From Albibeggiatoa sp964388965 (GTDB lineage: Bacteria > Pseudomonadota > Gammaproteobacteria > Beggiatoales > Beggiatoaceae), in the NCBI GenBank assembly GCA_964388965.1, contig CAYMCP010000011.1:1-52090 (forward strand): a stretch of DNA of 52,090 nucleotides, read 5' to 3'. A program made the position numbers and the translations under genes. The notes under the pieces were generated by a model, which saw only the letters and a program-made list of their open reading frames with translations, did not search any database and was not told where the DNA came from. Each line of letters starts with the position of its first letter. Positions within the stretch are counted from its first letter, which is position 1. Of the stretch, positions 42,950 through 52,090 are shown piece by piece.

Positions 42950-45900
42950 ATGGATAAAAAAAATATTGAAGCGATTTATCCACTATCGCCATTACAAAAA
43001 GGCATTTTATTTGATAGTTTATACGCGCCTGACACACTGAGTTATTTTGTACAAATCCATTTTAATTTGAAAAACATTAACTTAGACTGGTTTAAACAAG
43101 CGTGGTTGACTGTTCAGCAACGTCATCCAGTGCTACGCACTTTATTTGTATGGGAAGACCAAAAACAGCCTTTACAAGTCGTATTAAAACAAGTTGAGTT
43201 AAATTGGCATGTAATGGATTGGCAAGCAGATAAAGAGCAAAGTGAAAAATTATCCAAGTTTTTAGAAGAAGATAAAAAAATTGGATTTAAGTTGAACAAA
43301 GCACCACTAATGCGTTTTAATATCATTCAGTTAGATGCTGAAAAAATTCATTTTATTTGGAGTCATCACCATATTATTTTGGATGGTTGGTCGTTCCCGA
43401 TTATTTTACAAGAAGTTTTAACTATTTATCAAATTCTTTCACAAAATCAAACACCTTCTTTACCCGTTTCACCTCCTTTTAAGGGTTATATCCAATGGAT
43501 TCAAAAACGTGATATTGAGCGAGCAAAAGCTTATTGGATTAAAGCACTTGGCGGAGTTGTTGCACCAACACCTTTAATGATTAATCAGAAAACGAATAAA
43601 CTCGCATTTTATAAAGAGCAACACTTTGATTTTAAAAATAATATAAAAGACAAACTGCAAATTTTTTCTCGTGAACAACGTATTACTCTAAATACTCTAG
43701 CACAGGCTAGTTGGGCGTTACTGTTGAGTGCTTATAGTCGTCATCAAGATATTGTGTTTGGTGGTATGGTATCAGGGCGACCTGCTGAATTGCAAAAAGT
43801 TGAAATAATGGTTGGTTTATTCGCAAATACGATTCCGGTGCGAGTTAAAATTAATTATCAACAAATCATTAAAAATTGGTTGCAACAATTGCAATCTGAG
43901 CAAGTTGAACGTGAAGAATATAGCTATCAATCTTTGGCTGATATTCAGCAATGGTGTCAAATATCGCATCTTTTTGATAGTGTCGTGGTGACAGAAAATT
44001 TTCCGTTAGATGCTTCGTTGACCAATAAGCAGCAGGCATTGTGTATCGAGAACTTTCAATTTTCAGAACATGCGAATACACCATTGATTTTAATTTTTTC
44101 ATTACATCAAAACAATTTATCTATTCGGATTATTTATGATGAAAATCAATTTATTACAAACGATATACAACGTCTGTTTGAACATCTTAGTTTAATTTTA
44201 ACTTACTTGCTAGAAAATAAAGATAAAACAGTCAATATACCTATATTATTAACTGAAACTGAGCAACAGCAGCTAACAAACTGGAATAATACCCATAAAA
44301 ATTATCCTCATGCTTGTTTACACCAATTCATTGAATATCAAGTGCAAAAAACACCTGACTCAATCGCTGCTATTTATGAAAATAATCATTTAACTTATCG
44401 TCAATTAAATGCAAAAGCTAATCAACTTGCACATTATTTACATGATTTAGGTATACAAATTGAAGATTTTGTAGGTATTTATATTGAACGCTCACTAGAA
44501 ATGATAATTGGTTTACTAGGTATTTTGAAAGCGGGGGCGGCTTATGTGCCACTTGACCCTAGCTATCCTACTGAACGAATTGAATTTATGTTGCAAGATG
44601 CTGCGCCACCAGTGTTACTAACTCAACAACGTTTGTTAGATTCATTGCCAATTTGTCAGACACAAATTATTTGTTTAGATAGCGATTGGTATAAAATAAC
44701 TCAAAAATCTAATAAAAATCTAAATTTAATGATTGAATTAGATCAATTGGCGTATATGATTTATACCTCTGGTTCAACTGGTAAGCCTAAAGGAGCAATG
44801 AATTCACATTTGGCGATCAGTAATCGTTTATTATGGATGCAAGATGCTTACCAACTAACTGAAAAAGATAATATTTTACAGAAAACACCGTTTAGTTTTG
44901 ATGTTTCAGTATGGGAATTTTTCTGGCCACTTTTGGCAGGTGCAAAATTAATATTTGCTAAACCAGAAGGACATAAAGATGCAGCTTATTTGGCACAATT
45001 AATCCAGCAAAATCAAATTACAATATTGCATTTTGTCCCGTCAATGTTACAATTATTTCTACAAATTGAAAATTTAGAACAATGTAGCACATTACGTCAA
45101 GTTTTTTGTAGCGGTGAAGCTTTACCGGTAGATTTGCAAAATACATTTTTTAATGTTTTTCCTTATGTTGCATTGCATAACCTATATGGTCCAACTGAAG
45201 CGGCGGTAGATGTAACTTATTGGCAATGTAAACCTAATGAAATACGTCATATTGTACCAATAGGCAAACCGATTAGTAATATTCAAATTCATATATTAAA
45301 CAATAATTTACAAACTACTCCTATCGGTATTGCAGGCGAGTTACACATTGCAGGTATAGGTGTGGCGCGCGGCTATCACAATCGTCCTGAATTGACGGCA
45401 GAAAAATTTATTATCAATCCTTTTGCGCAAGGAAAATTGTATAAAACTGGTGATTTAGCGCGTTGGTTGCCAGAAGGTGAAATTGAGTATTTGGGACGCA
45501 TTGATCATCAAGTGAAAATTCGAGGTTTTCGCATTGAATTAGGTGAAATTGAAGCAGTTATCACGCAACATCCGCAAATTAATGAGTGTGTTGTATTGGT
45601 ACAAGAAGGATGTGAAATTGAAGATAAACAGTTAGTCGCATTTGTTGTGCCCGCAGCAGAACATGATACAAATCATGAAACGGCTTACATTAAGCAAGTT
45701 TCAGAAATTTATCATCATACCTATGGCGAAACGAATGAAATAACGGATTTTAACATTGCAGGTTGGAATAGTAGCTACACAGCTAAGGCTATCCCTGATG
45801 CAGAAATGCAAGAATGGGTTAAATTTACCGTTCAACGTATTTTAGCTCTAAAACCACAATATATTGTCGAAATTGGTTGCGGTACAGGTTTATTATTATC

Positions 45901-48115
45901 TCGTATTGCACCGTATTGTAAAGCTTATTTGGGATTAGATTTATCAGCAGCGGCTATTGCTCATGTGAGTCAATTACAAAAATCTCACCCAGAATTAAAT
46001 AATGTCACATTACATCAAGCAGCCGCAGATGATTTTAATGTTATAGCTGGCAATAATTATGATACATTAGTCATTAATTCCGTTGTGCAACATTTTCCTA
46101 GTATCCAATATTTTGTTAATGTATTAGCGCAAGCGATTGAAATGATAGAGGATGGTGGAAAAATTTTTATTGGTGATATTCGTAATTTTAAATTATTAAA
46201 AACTTATCACGCATCGGTACAATTGTATCAAGCAGATTGTGATACGCGCTTAATCGCATTAAGTGAGCGAATAGAAAAACAATTAGCACAAGAAGAAGAA
46301 TTAGTAATTGATCCGCATTTTTTCGCTGCATTACAAGTACAATATCCGCGCATCCAACATGTTGAAATTTATTTAAAACGTGGTGAATTTTTCAATGAAT
46401 TAACTAAATTTCGCTTTGATGTAATATTGCATATTGGGCAAAAACCTGAATGTTGTACTGTCGAATGGCAAGATTGGCAAGTACAATGGAGTTTAATTGC
46501 CATTAGTGAGCATTTGATACAAAATCAGCCAAAAAACTTTGGTTTACGCAATATTAGTAATTTACGTTTGGTTGAAGAAAATATATTATTACAGCAATTA
46601 CAACAAGATAAAACTATTGCTACATTTAAAGCTGAACTTGATAAAACAGTAGGTTTAAATCCAGAGGCGTTATATCAATTAGCGGAAAAATTGCATTATC
46701 AAATTGAGTTATCTTGGCTTAGCACTGACGAGCAAGGACGATTTTCTGCGGTGTTTAAACGTGCTGATGTTGAGGGGTTGGTCGATTTTGCTAAACCTAT
46801 CGTTCAGTCTGATTATCGAATTTATGCTAATGCGCCATTACAGCAATCTGGTATTTATCAGCAAAATTTAATAACATCGTTAAAACAAACTTTAAAAAAA
46901 CAATTGCCTGATTATATGAATCCAGTGCATTATGTTATTTTAGAGCATATTCCATTAATGCCTAATGGTAAAATAGATAGAAAAGCTTTGCTTGCAATGG
47001 ATGTTCATGCTAAGCGACATCATGTTACATTACAATCAGCGCGTGACGAGATAGAAAAACAATTAATTGAAATGTGGCAAGAAATATTAAATATTAAACC
47101 AATTGGTATTAAAGATAATTTTTTTGAATTAGGCGGACATTCTTTAATGGCAATTCGGTTGGTGTCTAAGATTCAGCAGCAATTTAATCTTAATTTACCT
47201 TTGGCAACATTGTTTGAAGCTGTAACAATAGCGGGTTTGGCAGATGTTATACGCAAACGAGTTTTAGATTGGCGAACTGTGGTTAAAATTCAGCCAGATG
47301 GTCATAAACCTATTTTATATTGCGTGCCCGGTGCTGGGGGGAATGTGTTGTATTACTATGAATTAGCAGATGTTTTAGGGCGTGAAAGACCATTTTATGG
47401 TTTGCAATCTAAAGGTTTAAATGGTACAGATATGCCTTTGCTAACTGTAGAAGCGATTGCCGCTCATCACATTAAACACATTAAAAAAGTTCAGCCGACT
47501 GGTGCGTATTATCTCTGTGGTCATTCGTTTGGTGCTTACGTGGCATTCGAGATAGCGCGGCAACTAGAGCAGCAAGGTGATATTGTGCAATTGCTAGCTA
47601 TTTTGGATTTAGATGCAACATTTTATGGTGGTCGAGCTCACCCTTGTCATCACTGGGATGAAATGGAATGGATGCTAGAATATGCGCAGGCTGCTAAACG
47701 TATGACAGGTAAAGAAATCATAGTTAAAAAAGCGGATTTAATCAATTTGGATTCCGTTGGACGCTACATTTATTTTAAGCAACAGCTTGAAGTCGTTGAT
47801 GTTTTACCGCCAAATACTGCTATGCAGCAATTTACTGCTTATATTAATGTTTTTAAGGCAAATACTTTGGCAATGATGCAATATCACCAGCCAACGGTGC
47901 AGTTAAACACACAAATCGCGTTATTTAAAACCAAAATGGGTATTCAAAATGATGAAAATATTGAGATTTTGCAGCAACCTGCTTGGGGATGGCAACAATT
48001 TAGTAAGCACGCTGTCAGTGTTTACGATGTGCCGGGCGATCATATTTCTATGATTACCCCTCCTCATGTTACAGTATTAGCTGAAAAACTTAATTGTGCT
48101 CTAAATTTGGTATAA
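42950..48115 (+). CDS. NRPS terminal module: C-A(Ser)-methyltransferase-PCP-TE
   Basis: Protein of 1721 residues, 12 bases after the previous gene with AAAGG ahead of ATG. Condensation domain about 5-440 with H140-H141-IIL-D145-G146, of the kind that follows an E domain (IYPLSPLQKGILF). Adenylation domain from about 450, YTSGSTG at 605-611; code read by eye is DVWHFSLVDK, the classical serine code. A methyltransferase of about 430 residues (SAM motif VEIGCGTG at 973-980) is inserted between core A8 and A10, the usual site of N-methyltransferases. PCP Ser1398 in LGGHSL; thioesterase about 1460-1720 with GHSFG (Ser1526) and late His in GDHISM. Expected job: add N-methyl-serine and release the product by hydrolysis or cyclisation. 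Confidence 0.9.
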   Translation: MDKKNIEAIYPLSPLQKGILFDSLYAPDTLSYFVQIHFNLKNINLDWFKQAWLTVQQRHPVLRTLFVWEDQKQPLQVVLKQVELNWHVMDWQADKEQSEKLSKFLEEDKKIGFKLNKAPLMRFNIIQLDAEKIHFIWSHHHIILDGWSFPIILQEVLTIYQILSQNQTPSLPVSPPFKGYIQWIQKRDIERAKAYWIKALGGVVAPTPLMINQKTNKLAFYKEQHFDFKNNIKDKLQIFSREQRITLNTLAQASWALLLSAYSRHQDIVFGGMVSGRPAELQKVEIMVGLFANTIPVRVKINYQQIIKNWLQQLQSEQVEREEYSYQSLADIQQWCQISHLFDSVVVTENFPLDASLTNKQQALCIENFQFSEHANTPLILIFSLHQNNLSIRIIYDENQFITNDIQRLFEHLSLILTYLLENKDKTVNIPILLTETEQQQLTNWNNTHKNYPHACLHQFIEYQVQKTPDSIAAIYENNHLTYRQLNAKANQLAHYLHDLGIQIEDFVGIYIERSLEMIIGLLGILKAGAAYVPLDPSYPTERIEFMLQDAAPPVLLTQQRLLDSLPICQTQIICLDSDWYKITQKSNKNLNLMIELDQLAYMIYTSGSTGKPKGAMNSHLAISNRLLWMQDAYQLTEKDNILQKTPFSFDVSVWEFFWPLLAGAKLIFAKPEGHKDAAYLAQLIQQNQITILHFVPSMLQLFLQIENLEQCSTLRQVFCSGEALPVDLQNTFFNVFPYVALHNLYGPTEAAVDVTYWQCKPNEIRHIVPIGKPISNIQIHILNNNLQTTPIGIAGELHIAGIGVARGYHNRPELTAEKFIINPFAQGKLYKTGDLARWLPEGEIEYLGRIDHQVKIRGFRIELGEIEAVITQHPQINECVVLVQEGCEIEDKQLVAFVVPAAEHDTNHETAYIKQVSEIYHHTYGETNEITDFNIAGWNSSYTAKAIPDAEMQEWVKFTVQRILALKPQYIVEIGCGTGLLLSRIAPYCKAYLGLDLSAAAIAHVSQLQKSHPELNNVTLHQAAADDFNVIAGNNYDTLVINSVVQHFPSIQYFVNVLAQAIEMIEDGGKIFIGDIRNFKLLKTYHASVQLYQADCDTRLIALSERIEKQLAQEEELVIDPHFFAALQVQYPRIQHVEIYLKRGEFFNELTKFRFDVILHIGQKPECCTVEWQDWQVQWSLIAISEHLIQNQPKNFGLRNISNLRLVEENILLQQLQQDKTIATFKAELDKTVGLNPEALYQLAEKLHYQIELSWLSTDEQGRFSAVFKRADVEGLVDFAKPIVQSDYRIYANAPLQQSGIYQQNLITSLKQTLKKQLPDYMNPVHYVILEHIPLMPNGKIDRKALLAMDVHAKRHHVTLQSARDEIEKQLIEMWQEILNIKPIGIKDNFFELGGHSLMAIRLVSKIQQQFNLNLPLATLFEAVTIAGLADVIRKRVLDWRTVVKIQPDGHKPILYCVPGAGGNVLYYYELADVLGRERPFYGLQSKGLNGTDMPLLTVEAIAAHHIKHIKKVQPTGAYYLCGHSFGAYVAFEIARQLEQQGDIVQLLAILDLDATFYGGRAHPCHHWDEMEWMLEYAQAAKRMTGKEIIVKKADLINLDSVGRYIYFKQQLEVVDVLPPNTAMQQFTAYINVFKANTLAMMQYHQPTVQLNTQIALFKTKMGIQNDENIEILQQPAWGWQQFSKHAVSVYDVPGDHISMITPPHVTVLAEKLNCALNLV

Positions 48116-48264
48116 TTTTAATATTAAAAAAATAACTAATTTATCATGTTCATATATCAATCATGAACGACGATAGTTAATCGTAAAAAACCTTTTTATC
48201 ATTAAAAAATCATATTCCAACAAACTACGTTGGGTGCAGAAAATTGATAACCGAGCTAATAACT

Positions 48265-49050
48265 ATGTTGACCTACCCAGAAATTAATCCCGTTATGATA
48301 AGTATTGGTCCGTTAAATATTCATTGGTACGGTATGATGTATTTAATTGGTTTTTTATTGGGTTGGTGGCTAGGTACGGTGCGTTCTAAGCGTTTCGACT
48401 CGCCCGTGACCGCCGAACAAATGAGTGATTTGGTCTTTTATATTGCTTTAGGTGTGGTGCTTGGCGGGCGATTTGGTTATGTGTTGTTTTATAATTTGCC
48501 GCAATATATTGATAATCCAATAGATATATTAAAAGTTTGGCAGGGTGGAATGGCATTTCATGGGGGATTATTAGGTGTTTTATTGGCTGTGTGGTTGTAC
48601 GCGCGTTATTTAGGCACAACATTTTTTCAATTAACTGATTTTATTGCACCGCTTGTACCATTAGGTTTAATGATAGGTCGTATCGGTAATTTTATTAATG
48701 CAGAATTATGGGGACGAGTATCAGATTTACCTTGGGCGATGGTATTCCCAAATGCCGGTGATTTACCACGCCATCCCTCACAATTATATCAAGCAGCTTT
48801 AGAGGGTTTGTTATTATTCATTGTCTTGTGGATATATTCCAATAAGCCGCGTCCAACTATGGCTGTTTCTGGTTTATTTTTAGTAGGTTATGGTATATTA
48901 CGCTCATTTGCTGAGCTTTTCCGTGAACCTGATGCACATTTAGGGTTTATCGCGTTTGACTGGCTTACGATGGGACAATTATTAAGTATCCCTATGATTA
49001 TATTAGGTATATTATTGATGTGGTTTGCATATCGACATCAAAATCAATAA
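48265..49050 (+). CDS. lgt: Prolipoprotein diacylglyceryl transferase
   Basis: Transfers diacylglyceryl from phosphatidylglycerol to the lipobox cysteine of prolipoproteins in the inner membrane. Protein of 261 residues from ATG at 48265 (MLTYPEINPVM); an in-frame TTG at 48244 is unlikely. Seven hydrophobic helices; hallmark MAFHGGLLGV and the Lgt signature GRIGNFINAELWGR are intact. Lies 149 bases after the NRPS operon in the same direction; in many gammaproteobacteria thyA follows lgt, here a ygfB-family gene does. Confidence 0.96.
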   Translation: MLTYPEINPVMISIGPLNIHWYGMMYLIGFLLGWWLGTVRSKRFDSPVTAEQMSDLVFYIALGVVLGGRFGYVLFYNLPQYIDNPIDILKVWQGGMAFHGGLLGVLLAVWLYARYLGTTFFQLTDFIAPLVPLGLMIGRIGNFINAELWGRVSDLPWAMVFPNAGDLPRHPSQLYQAALEGLLLFIVLWIYSNKPRPTMAVSGLFLVGYGILRSFAELFREPDAHLGFIAFDWLTMGQLLSIPMIILGILLMWFAYRHQNQ

Positions 49051-49084
49051 TTCAGATTATTTTTCATTACCGATAAGGTTTTTA

Positions 49085-49609
49085 ATGGATATTTACACCG
49101 CTTTTGATCAAGCCTTGAATGATGCAGGGGCAACGATGAACGCATCAGAAACAAATGGTTTATTGTGTGGGTTGGCGTGTTTTTTAGATGATAATGGGCA
49201 GATTAATCAATTATTATCCCAGCAAGTGTTAGGTGATAAAGCTGTTTGTGATCAACTAGTTGAACAAAATATAAATCAATTATCTGCGCTGACAGAAAAA
49301 ACTCTAGCAGATTTAAACGATCCAAATTGTCCTTTCCAACCGTTATTACCTGATTATGAAAAACCATTATCTGAACGAATACAGGCAATTGGTGGTTGGT
49401 GTGAAGGTTTTTTATACGGTGTAGGTTTGGTATTAGCAGAGCAAAATATTCATGCTGAAATTGTGCAAGAATTACTTAATGATTTTTCGCAAATTGCACG
49501 CATCGCTCCAGTTGAAGATGAGCAAGCAACAGAAGATGATGAAAAAGATTACGCGCAACTTGTTGAATATATTAGAATTGGTGTTTTGAGTTTATATGAC
49601 TCACATTAG
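49085..49609 (+). CDS. YgfB/YecA (UPF0149) family protein
   Basis: Protein of 174 residues; ATG at 49085 with AAGG upstream, preferred over an in-frame ATG at 49025 that lies inside lgt. All-helical, acidic, with the UPF0149 pattern: a start like MDIYTAFDQALN, ETNGLLCGLACF, the central IQAIGGWCEGFLYGVGL, and an acidic end (EDEQATEDDEKDYAQLVEYIRIG). In Pseudomonas a YgfB protein is an antagonist of transcriptional regulators; the role here is not known. Confidence 0.88.
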   Translation: MDIYTAFDQALNDAGATMNASETNGLLCGLACFLDDNGQINQLLSQQVLGDKAVCDQLVEQNINQLSALTEKTLADLNDPNCPFQPLLPDYEKPLSERIQAIGGWCEGFLYGVGLVLAEQNIHAEIVQELLNDFSQIARIAPVEDEQATEDDEKDYAQLVEYIRIGVLSLYDSH

Positions 49610-49737
49610 CAGGGTTACAAGAGATGAACTATATTTTAACGCATTGATTTTTAACTACATTTTCAAAATAAGCATTACCGATATATCAAACCCCACAACC
49701 TAAACCCTACCCAATGTAAGTTAAATAAAATCAGTCG

Positions 49738-51744
49738 TTATTTTTTTAGCATCTCACGTAAATGGGCTAGATGTGCGTTACCTATTTGCTTTACTTCCAT
49801 AGCATCAGTTTTTGGTTCTGATTGATGCTTATCCCACTGCAAAATATCAGTTGGAATTTCTTCTAAAAAACGACTTGGTTCAACTTTGCTCCACTCACGG
49901 AATTTTTTACGTCGCTCCGCATACGTCATTACCAAACTTTTTTGCGCTCGCGTCATGCCAACATAAGTTAATCGTCGCTCTTCCTGAATGCCAGCCTCAT
50001 CCATGTTGCTATGATGTGGCAATAACTCCTCCTCCATACCAACAAGATATACATAGGGAAATTCTAAGCCTTTTGCCGCATGTAAAGTCATTAATGCAAT
50101 CCCTTTTTTCTCTTCATTTTGCCTATCCAATATATCCAATAACATAATATGCGCCACCAATTCAGGTAAATTTTTCTGATCTTGCTCATACAAGCGATTT
50201 AACCAATCAACTAATTCATTAACATTTTCCATTCGCGTAGTTGCGGTGCGCTTATCCTTGCAAGTTTCCTGTAACCACGCTTCATATTCGATTGTATTCA
50301 TCAAATCCTTAATTAGGGATGTGGGCGATTCGTAAGTAGCACGCGCTGCCATTTGTCCAATCCAGTGAGTAAAACCTTGTAAATTTTGTAAAGCGCGGTT
50401 TGATAACAAGTTTGCTAGACCTAATTCCAAGCTGGCGGCATATAGGCTAATATGACGTTGTACTGCGTATTCACTTAATTTATGTAGCGTCGTGACCCCA
50501 ATTTCTCGACGCGGCACGTTAGCAATGCGTAAAAAAGCATTATCATCTTCTTGATTTACCAATAAACGCAAATACGCTAAAATATCTTTTACTTCACTGC
50601 GGGAAAAAAATGACGTACCGCCACTAAGATAATATGGAATTTGTCGATTACGCAGTTCAGTTTCAAACAGACGTGCTTGATGATTACTACGATATAAAAT
50701 TGCATAATCTTCGTAATTTGTACGATAACGAAATTTATGATTCATTAATTCAATCACGACTTTTTCAGCTTCATGTTCTGCGCCACGCGTTGCAATCACT
50801 CGCAATTTATCACCTAACCCTTTGTTACTCCACAATTTTTTATCAAATATATGCGGATTATTAGCAATCAGACTATTTGCAGCTTTTAAAATATTATTAC
50901 TTGAACGATAATTTTGCTCTAACTTCACGACTTGTAAATTAGGAAAATCTTGTTTGAGTAAGTGCATATTTTCAGGTTGTGCACCGCGCCATGCGTAAAT
51001 AGATTGGTCGTCATCACCCACAACAGTTAATCCATTTCGTCCCCCTATCAATAATTTCACCATCTGATATTGGCTACCGTTCGTATCTTGATATTCATCT
51101 ACTAATAAATAACGAATTTTAGCTTGCCATTTTTGTAAAATATCTGGATATTGCTGAAATAAAAATACTGGCAACGCAATTAAATCATCAAAATCAACAG
51201 CGTTATATGCTTTTAACTGTTTTTGGTAGTATTTATAAAGTTTTGCAGCATGTAATGTTTTATCATCGGTTGCTAATTGCACTGCTTGTTCGGGAGTAAT
51301 TAGCGCATTTTTCCATAAACTTATGGTAGTCTGTAACGTATTTAAAATTTGCAAATCAATATTTTGTTGTTTTTTAGTCAATTCTTTAAGTAAAGACAAA
51401 CTATCTTGAGCATCAAAAATAGTAATATTAGATTTAAACCCAAGTTTTTTTATTTCTTGGCGTAAAATATTTAATCCTAAATTATGAAAAGTAGAAGCAG
51501 TTAGATTTTTAGTATGTTGTCCTTTGAGTAATTGTCCAACACGTTGTTTCATTTCGCGGGCAGCTTTATTGGTAAAGGTGACGGCTGCAATATGTTGTGG
51601 TTGCAATTTTATTTTTTGAATCAGCCACGCAATTTTGTGCGTAATCACAGCCGTTTTGCCGCTACCAGCTCCGGCTAGTACCAATACTGGTGTGTCAGTT
51701 ATTTTAACGGCTTGTTGTTGGCGTGGATTAAGTTTGTCGAACAT
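49738..51744 (-). CDS. rep: ATP-dependent DNA helicase Rep (UvrD/Rep superfamily 1A)
   Basis: Protein of 668 residues, the usual Rep length. Superfamily 1 motifs in order: LNPRQQQAV (Q motif), GAGSGKT (Walker A), AAVTFTNKAAREMKQRV, DEYQDTN (Walker B), GDDDQSIYAWRGA, LEQNYRS, LMTLHAAKGLEFPYVYLVG and YVGMTRAQK. It is a 3'-5' single-strand translocase that clears replication forks of proteins. The start MFDKLNPRQQQAV is close to that of E. coli Rep, which favours Rep over UvrD. Stands alone, convergent with the ygfB-family gene. Confidence 0.94.
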   Translation of the reverse strand: MFDKLNPRQQQAVKITDTPVLVLAGAGSGKTAVITHKIAWLIQKIKLQPQHIAAVTFTNKAAREMKQRVGQLLKGQHTKNLTASTFHNLGLNILRQEIKKLGFKSNITIFDAQDSLSLLKELTKKQQNIDLQILNTLQTTISLWKNALITPEQAVQLATDDKTLHAAKLYKYYQKQLKAYNAVDFDDLIALPVFLFQQYPDILQKWQAKIRYLLVDEYQDTNGSQYQMVKLLIGGRNGLTVVGDDDQSIYAWRGAQPENMHLLKQDFPNLQVVKLEQNYRSSNNILKAANSLIANNPHIFDKKLWSNKGLGDKLRVIATRGAEHEAEKVVIELMNHKFRYRTNYEDYAILYRSNHQARLFETELRNRQIPYYLSGGTSFFSRSEVKDILAYLRLLVNQEDDNAFLRIANVPRREIGVTTLHKLSEYAVQRHISLYAASLELGLANLLSNRALQNLQGFTHWIGQMAARATYESPTSLIKDLMNTIEYEAWLQETCKDKRTATTRMENVNELVDWLNRLYEQDQKNLPELVAHIMLLDILDRQNEEKKGIALMTLHAAKGLEFPYVYLVGMEEELLPHHSNMDEAGIQEERRLTYVGMTRAQKSLVMTYAERRKKFREWSKVEPSRFLEEIPTDILQWDKHQSEPKTDAMEVKQIGNAHLAHLREMLKK

Positions 51745-51924
51745 AGCGGTAAATTATTACTCAAAAAAGGACGCTATTGTACAATATTTTTGTAGGGCTG
51801 ATTTGGAATCTAATAGGCTTGTCGTTGTAGGACACTGATGCGTCCACGCTGCACCCCAACGGAGACCGCCGGGATGTGACAAGATTCTAAACCAGTTCCA
51901 TATCAAAAATCAGCATTTACCAAT

Positions 51925-52090
51925 TTATCCTTTCACACAAACAACCTGTTTTAAAGTATGTACCACATCTACAAGGTCGTTTTGATTTTCCATCACAGTG
52001 TCAATATCTTTATAAGCACCAGGAATTTCATCTAAAACCGTTATTTCAAACTTATCTAAACCTATCCATAGATAACTATTTATCGATTTA
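51925..52090 (-). CDS. rtcB: 3' end of an RtcB-like RNA ligase gene, possibly degraded
   Basis: The last 37 codons read LDEIPGAYKDIDTVMENQ followed by NDLVDVVHTLKQVVCVKG, matching the C-terminus of E. coli-type RtcB (DEIPxAYKDIDAVM...VVCVKG). RtcB joins 2',3'-cyclic phosphate and 5'-OH RNA ends. The 18 or so residues before DEIP (KSINSYLWIGLDKFEITVL) do not resemble the HVECRKDA region I expect there, although the frame has no stop up to the window edge. So the gene may be disrupted or recombined just outside the window, or be a divergent member. Confidence 0.7.
   Translation of the reverse strand, partial: KSINSYLWIGLDKFEITVLDEIPGAYKDIDTVMENQNDLVDVVHTLKQVVCVKG

Overview
The window most resembles a chromosome segment of an AT-rich gammaproteobacterial sulfur oxidizer of the Beggiatoaceae/Thiotrichales type. 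The basis is a complete oxidative (reverse) dissimilatory sulfite reductase cluster that includes DsrEFH and DsrL, a DUF/AAA-ATPase-PD-(D/E)XK protein of a kind common in filamentous sulfur bacteria, a group I intron in dsrA, and ordinary gammaproteobacterial housekeeping genes (lgt, a ygfB-type gene, rep, rtcB, ppi). The genus cannot be fixed from the sequence alone.

Layout. Positions 2-1776 hold a 5'-truncated AAA-ATPase/PD-(D/E)XK gene followed by the decayed stub of a paralogue. Positions 1990-5945 are a tight four-gene cassette: a 4-TM protein with an N-terminal Asn/Gly/Ile-rich peptide, a membrane-anchored degenerate ATPase, an intact ATPase with a helical-repeat tail, and a Roadblock-like protein. 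I do not recognise this cassette as a described system. Positions 5997-8132 (minus strand) carry a glucokinase and a tandem paralogue that has lost its phosphate/ATP-binding motifs but kept the sugar-binding residues. A membrane-tethered LuxR-type regulator and a TonB-dependent receptor follow.

Positions 11120-23060 (minus strand) are dsrABEFHCMKLJOP. dsrA is split by a 376-nt group I intron lying between the two halves of its sirohaem-[4Fe-4S] cysteine motif; removing it restores a 416-residue DsrA. The cluster is unusually loose: gaps and hairpins sit between A/B, H/C, C/M, K/L and J/O, and the J/O gap has two tandem intrinsic terminators. Together the products should oxidise stored sulfur: DsrEFH passes persulfide sulfur to DsrC, DsrAB oxidises it to sulfite, DsrL handles electrons with NAD(P)H, and DsrMKJOP links to the membrane quinone pool. 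A TauD/TfdA-type dioxygenase is divergent from dsrA.

Positions 24429-30426 hold a small membrane protein, a small exported Trp-rich repeat protein, an exported GDPD-family phosphodiesterase, a short HemY-N protein, a Bax-inhibitor-1 family protein and two cyclophilins (one cytoplasmic, one exported with an acidic tail).

Positions 30487-48115 are a natural-product locus: a TonB-dependent receptor divergent from three giant NRPS genes. Their domains read FAAL-ACP-C-A(Pro-like code)-PCP, then C-FkbH-PCP-E, then C-A(Ser code, with inserted methyltransferase)-PCP-TE. The middle protein has no adenylation domain; an FkbH-type HAD domain takes its place, which predicts an internal glycerate unit and so a lipodepsipeptide of the type acyl-Pro-(O-glyceryl)-N-methyl-Ser. 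This is my best candidate for a previously undescribed biosynthetic system. The right end (48265-52090) is lgt, a ygfB-family gene, rep and the 3' end of an rtcB-like gene.
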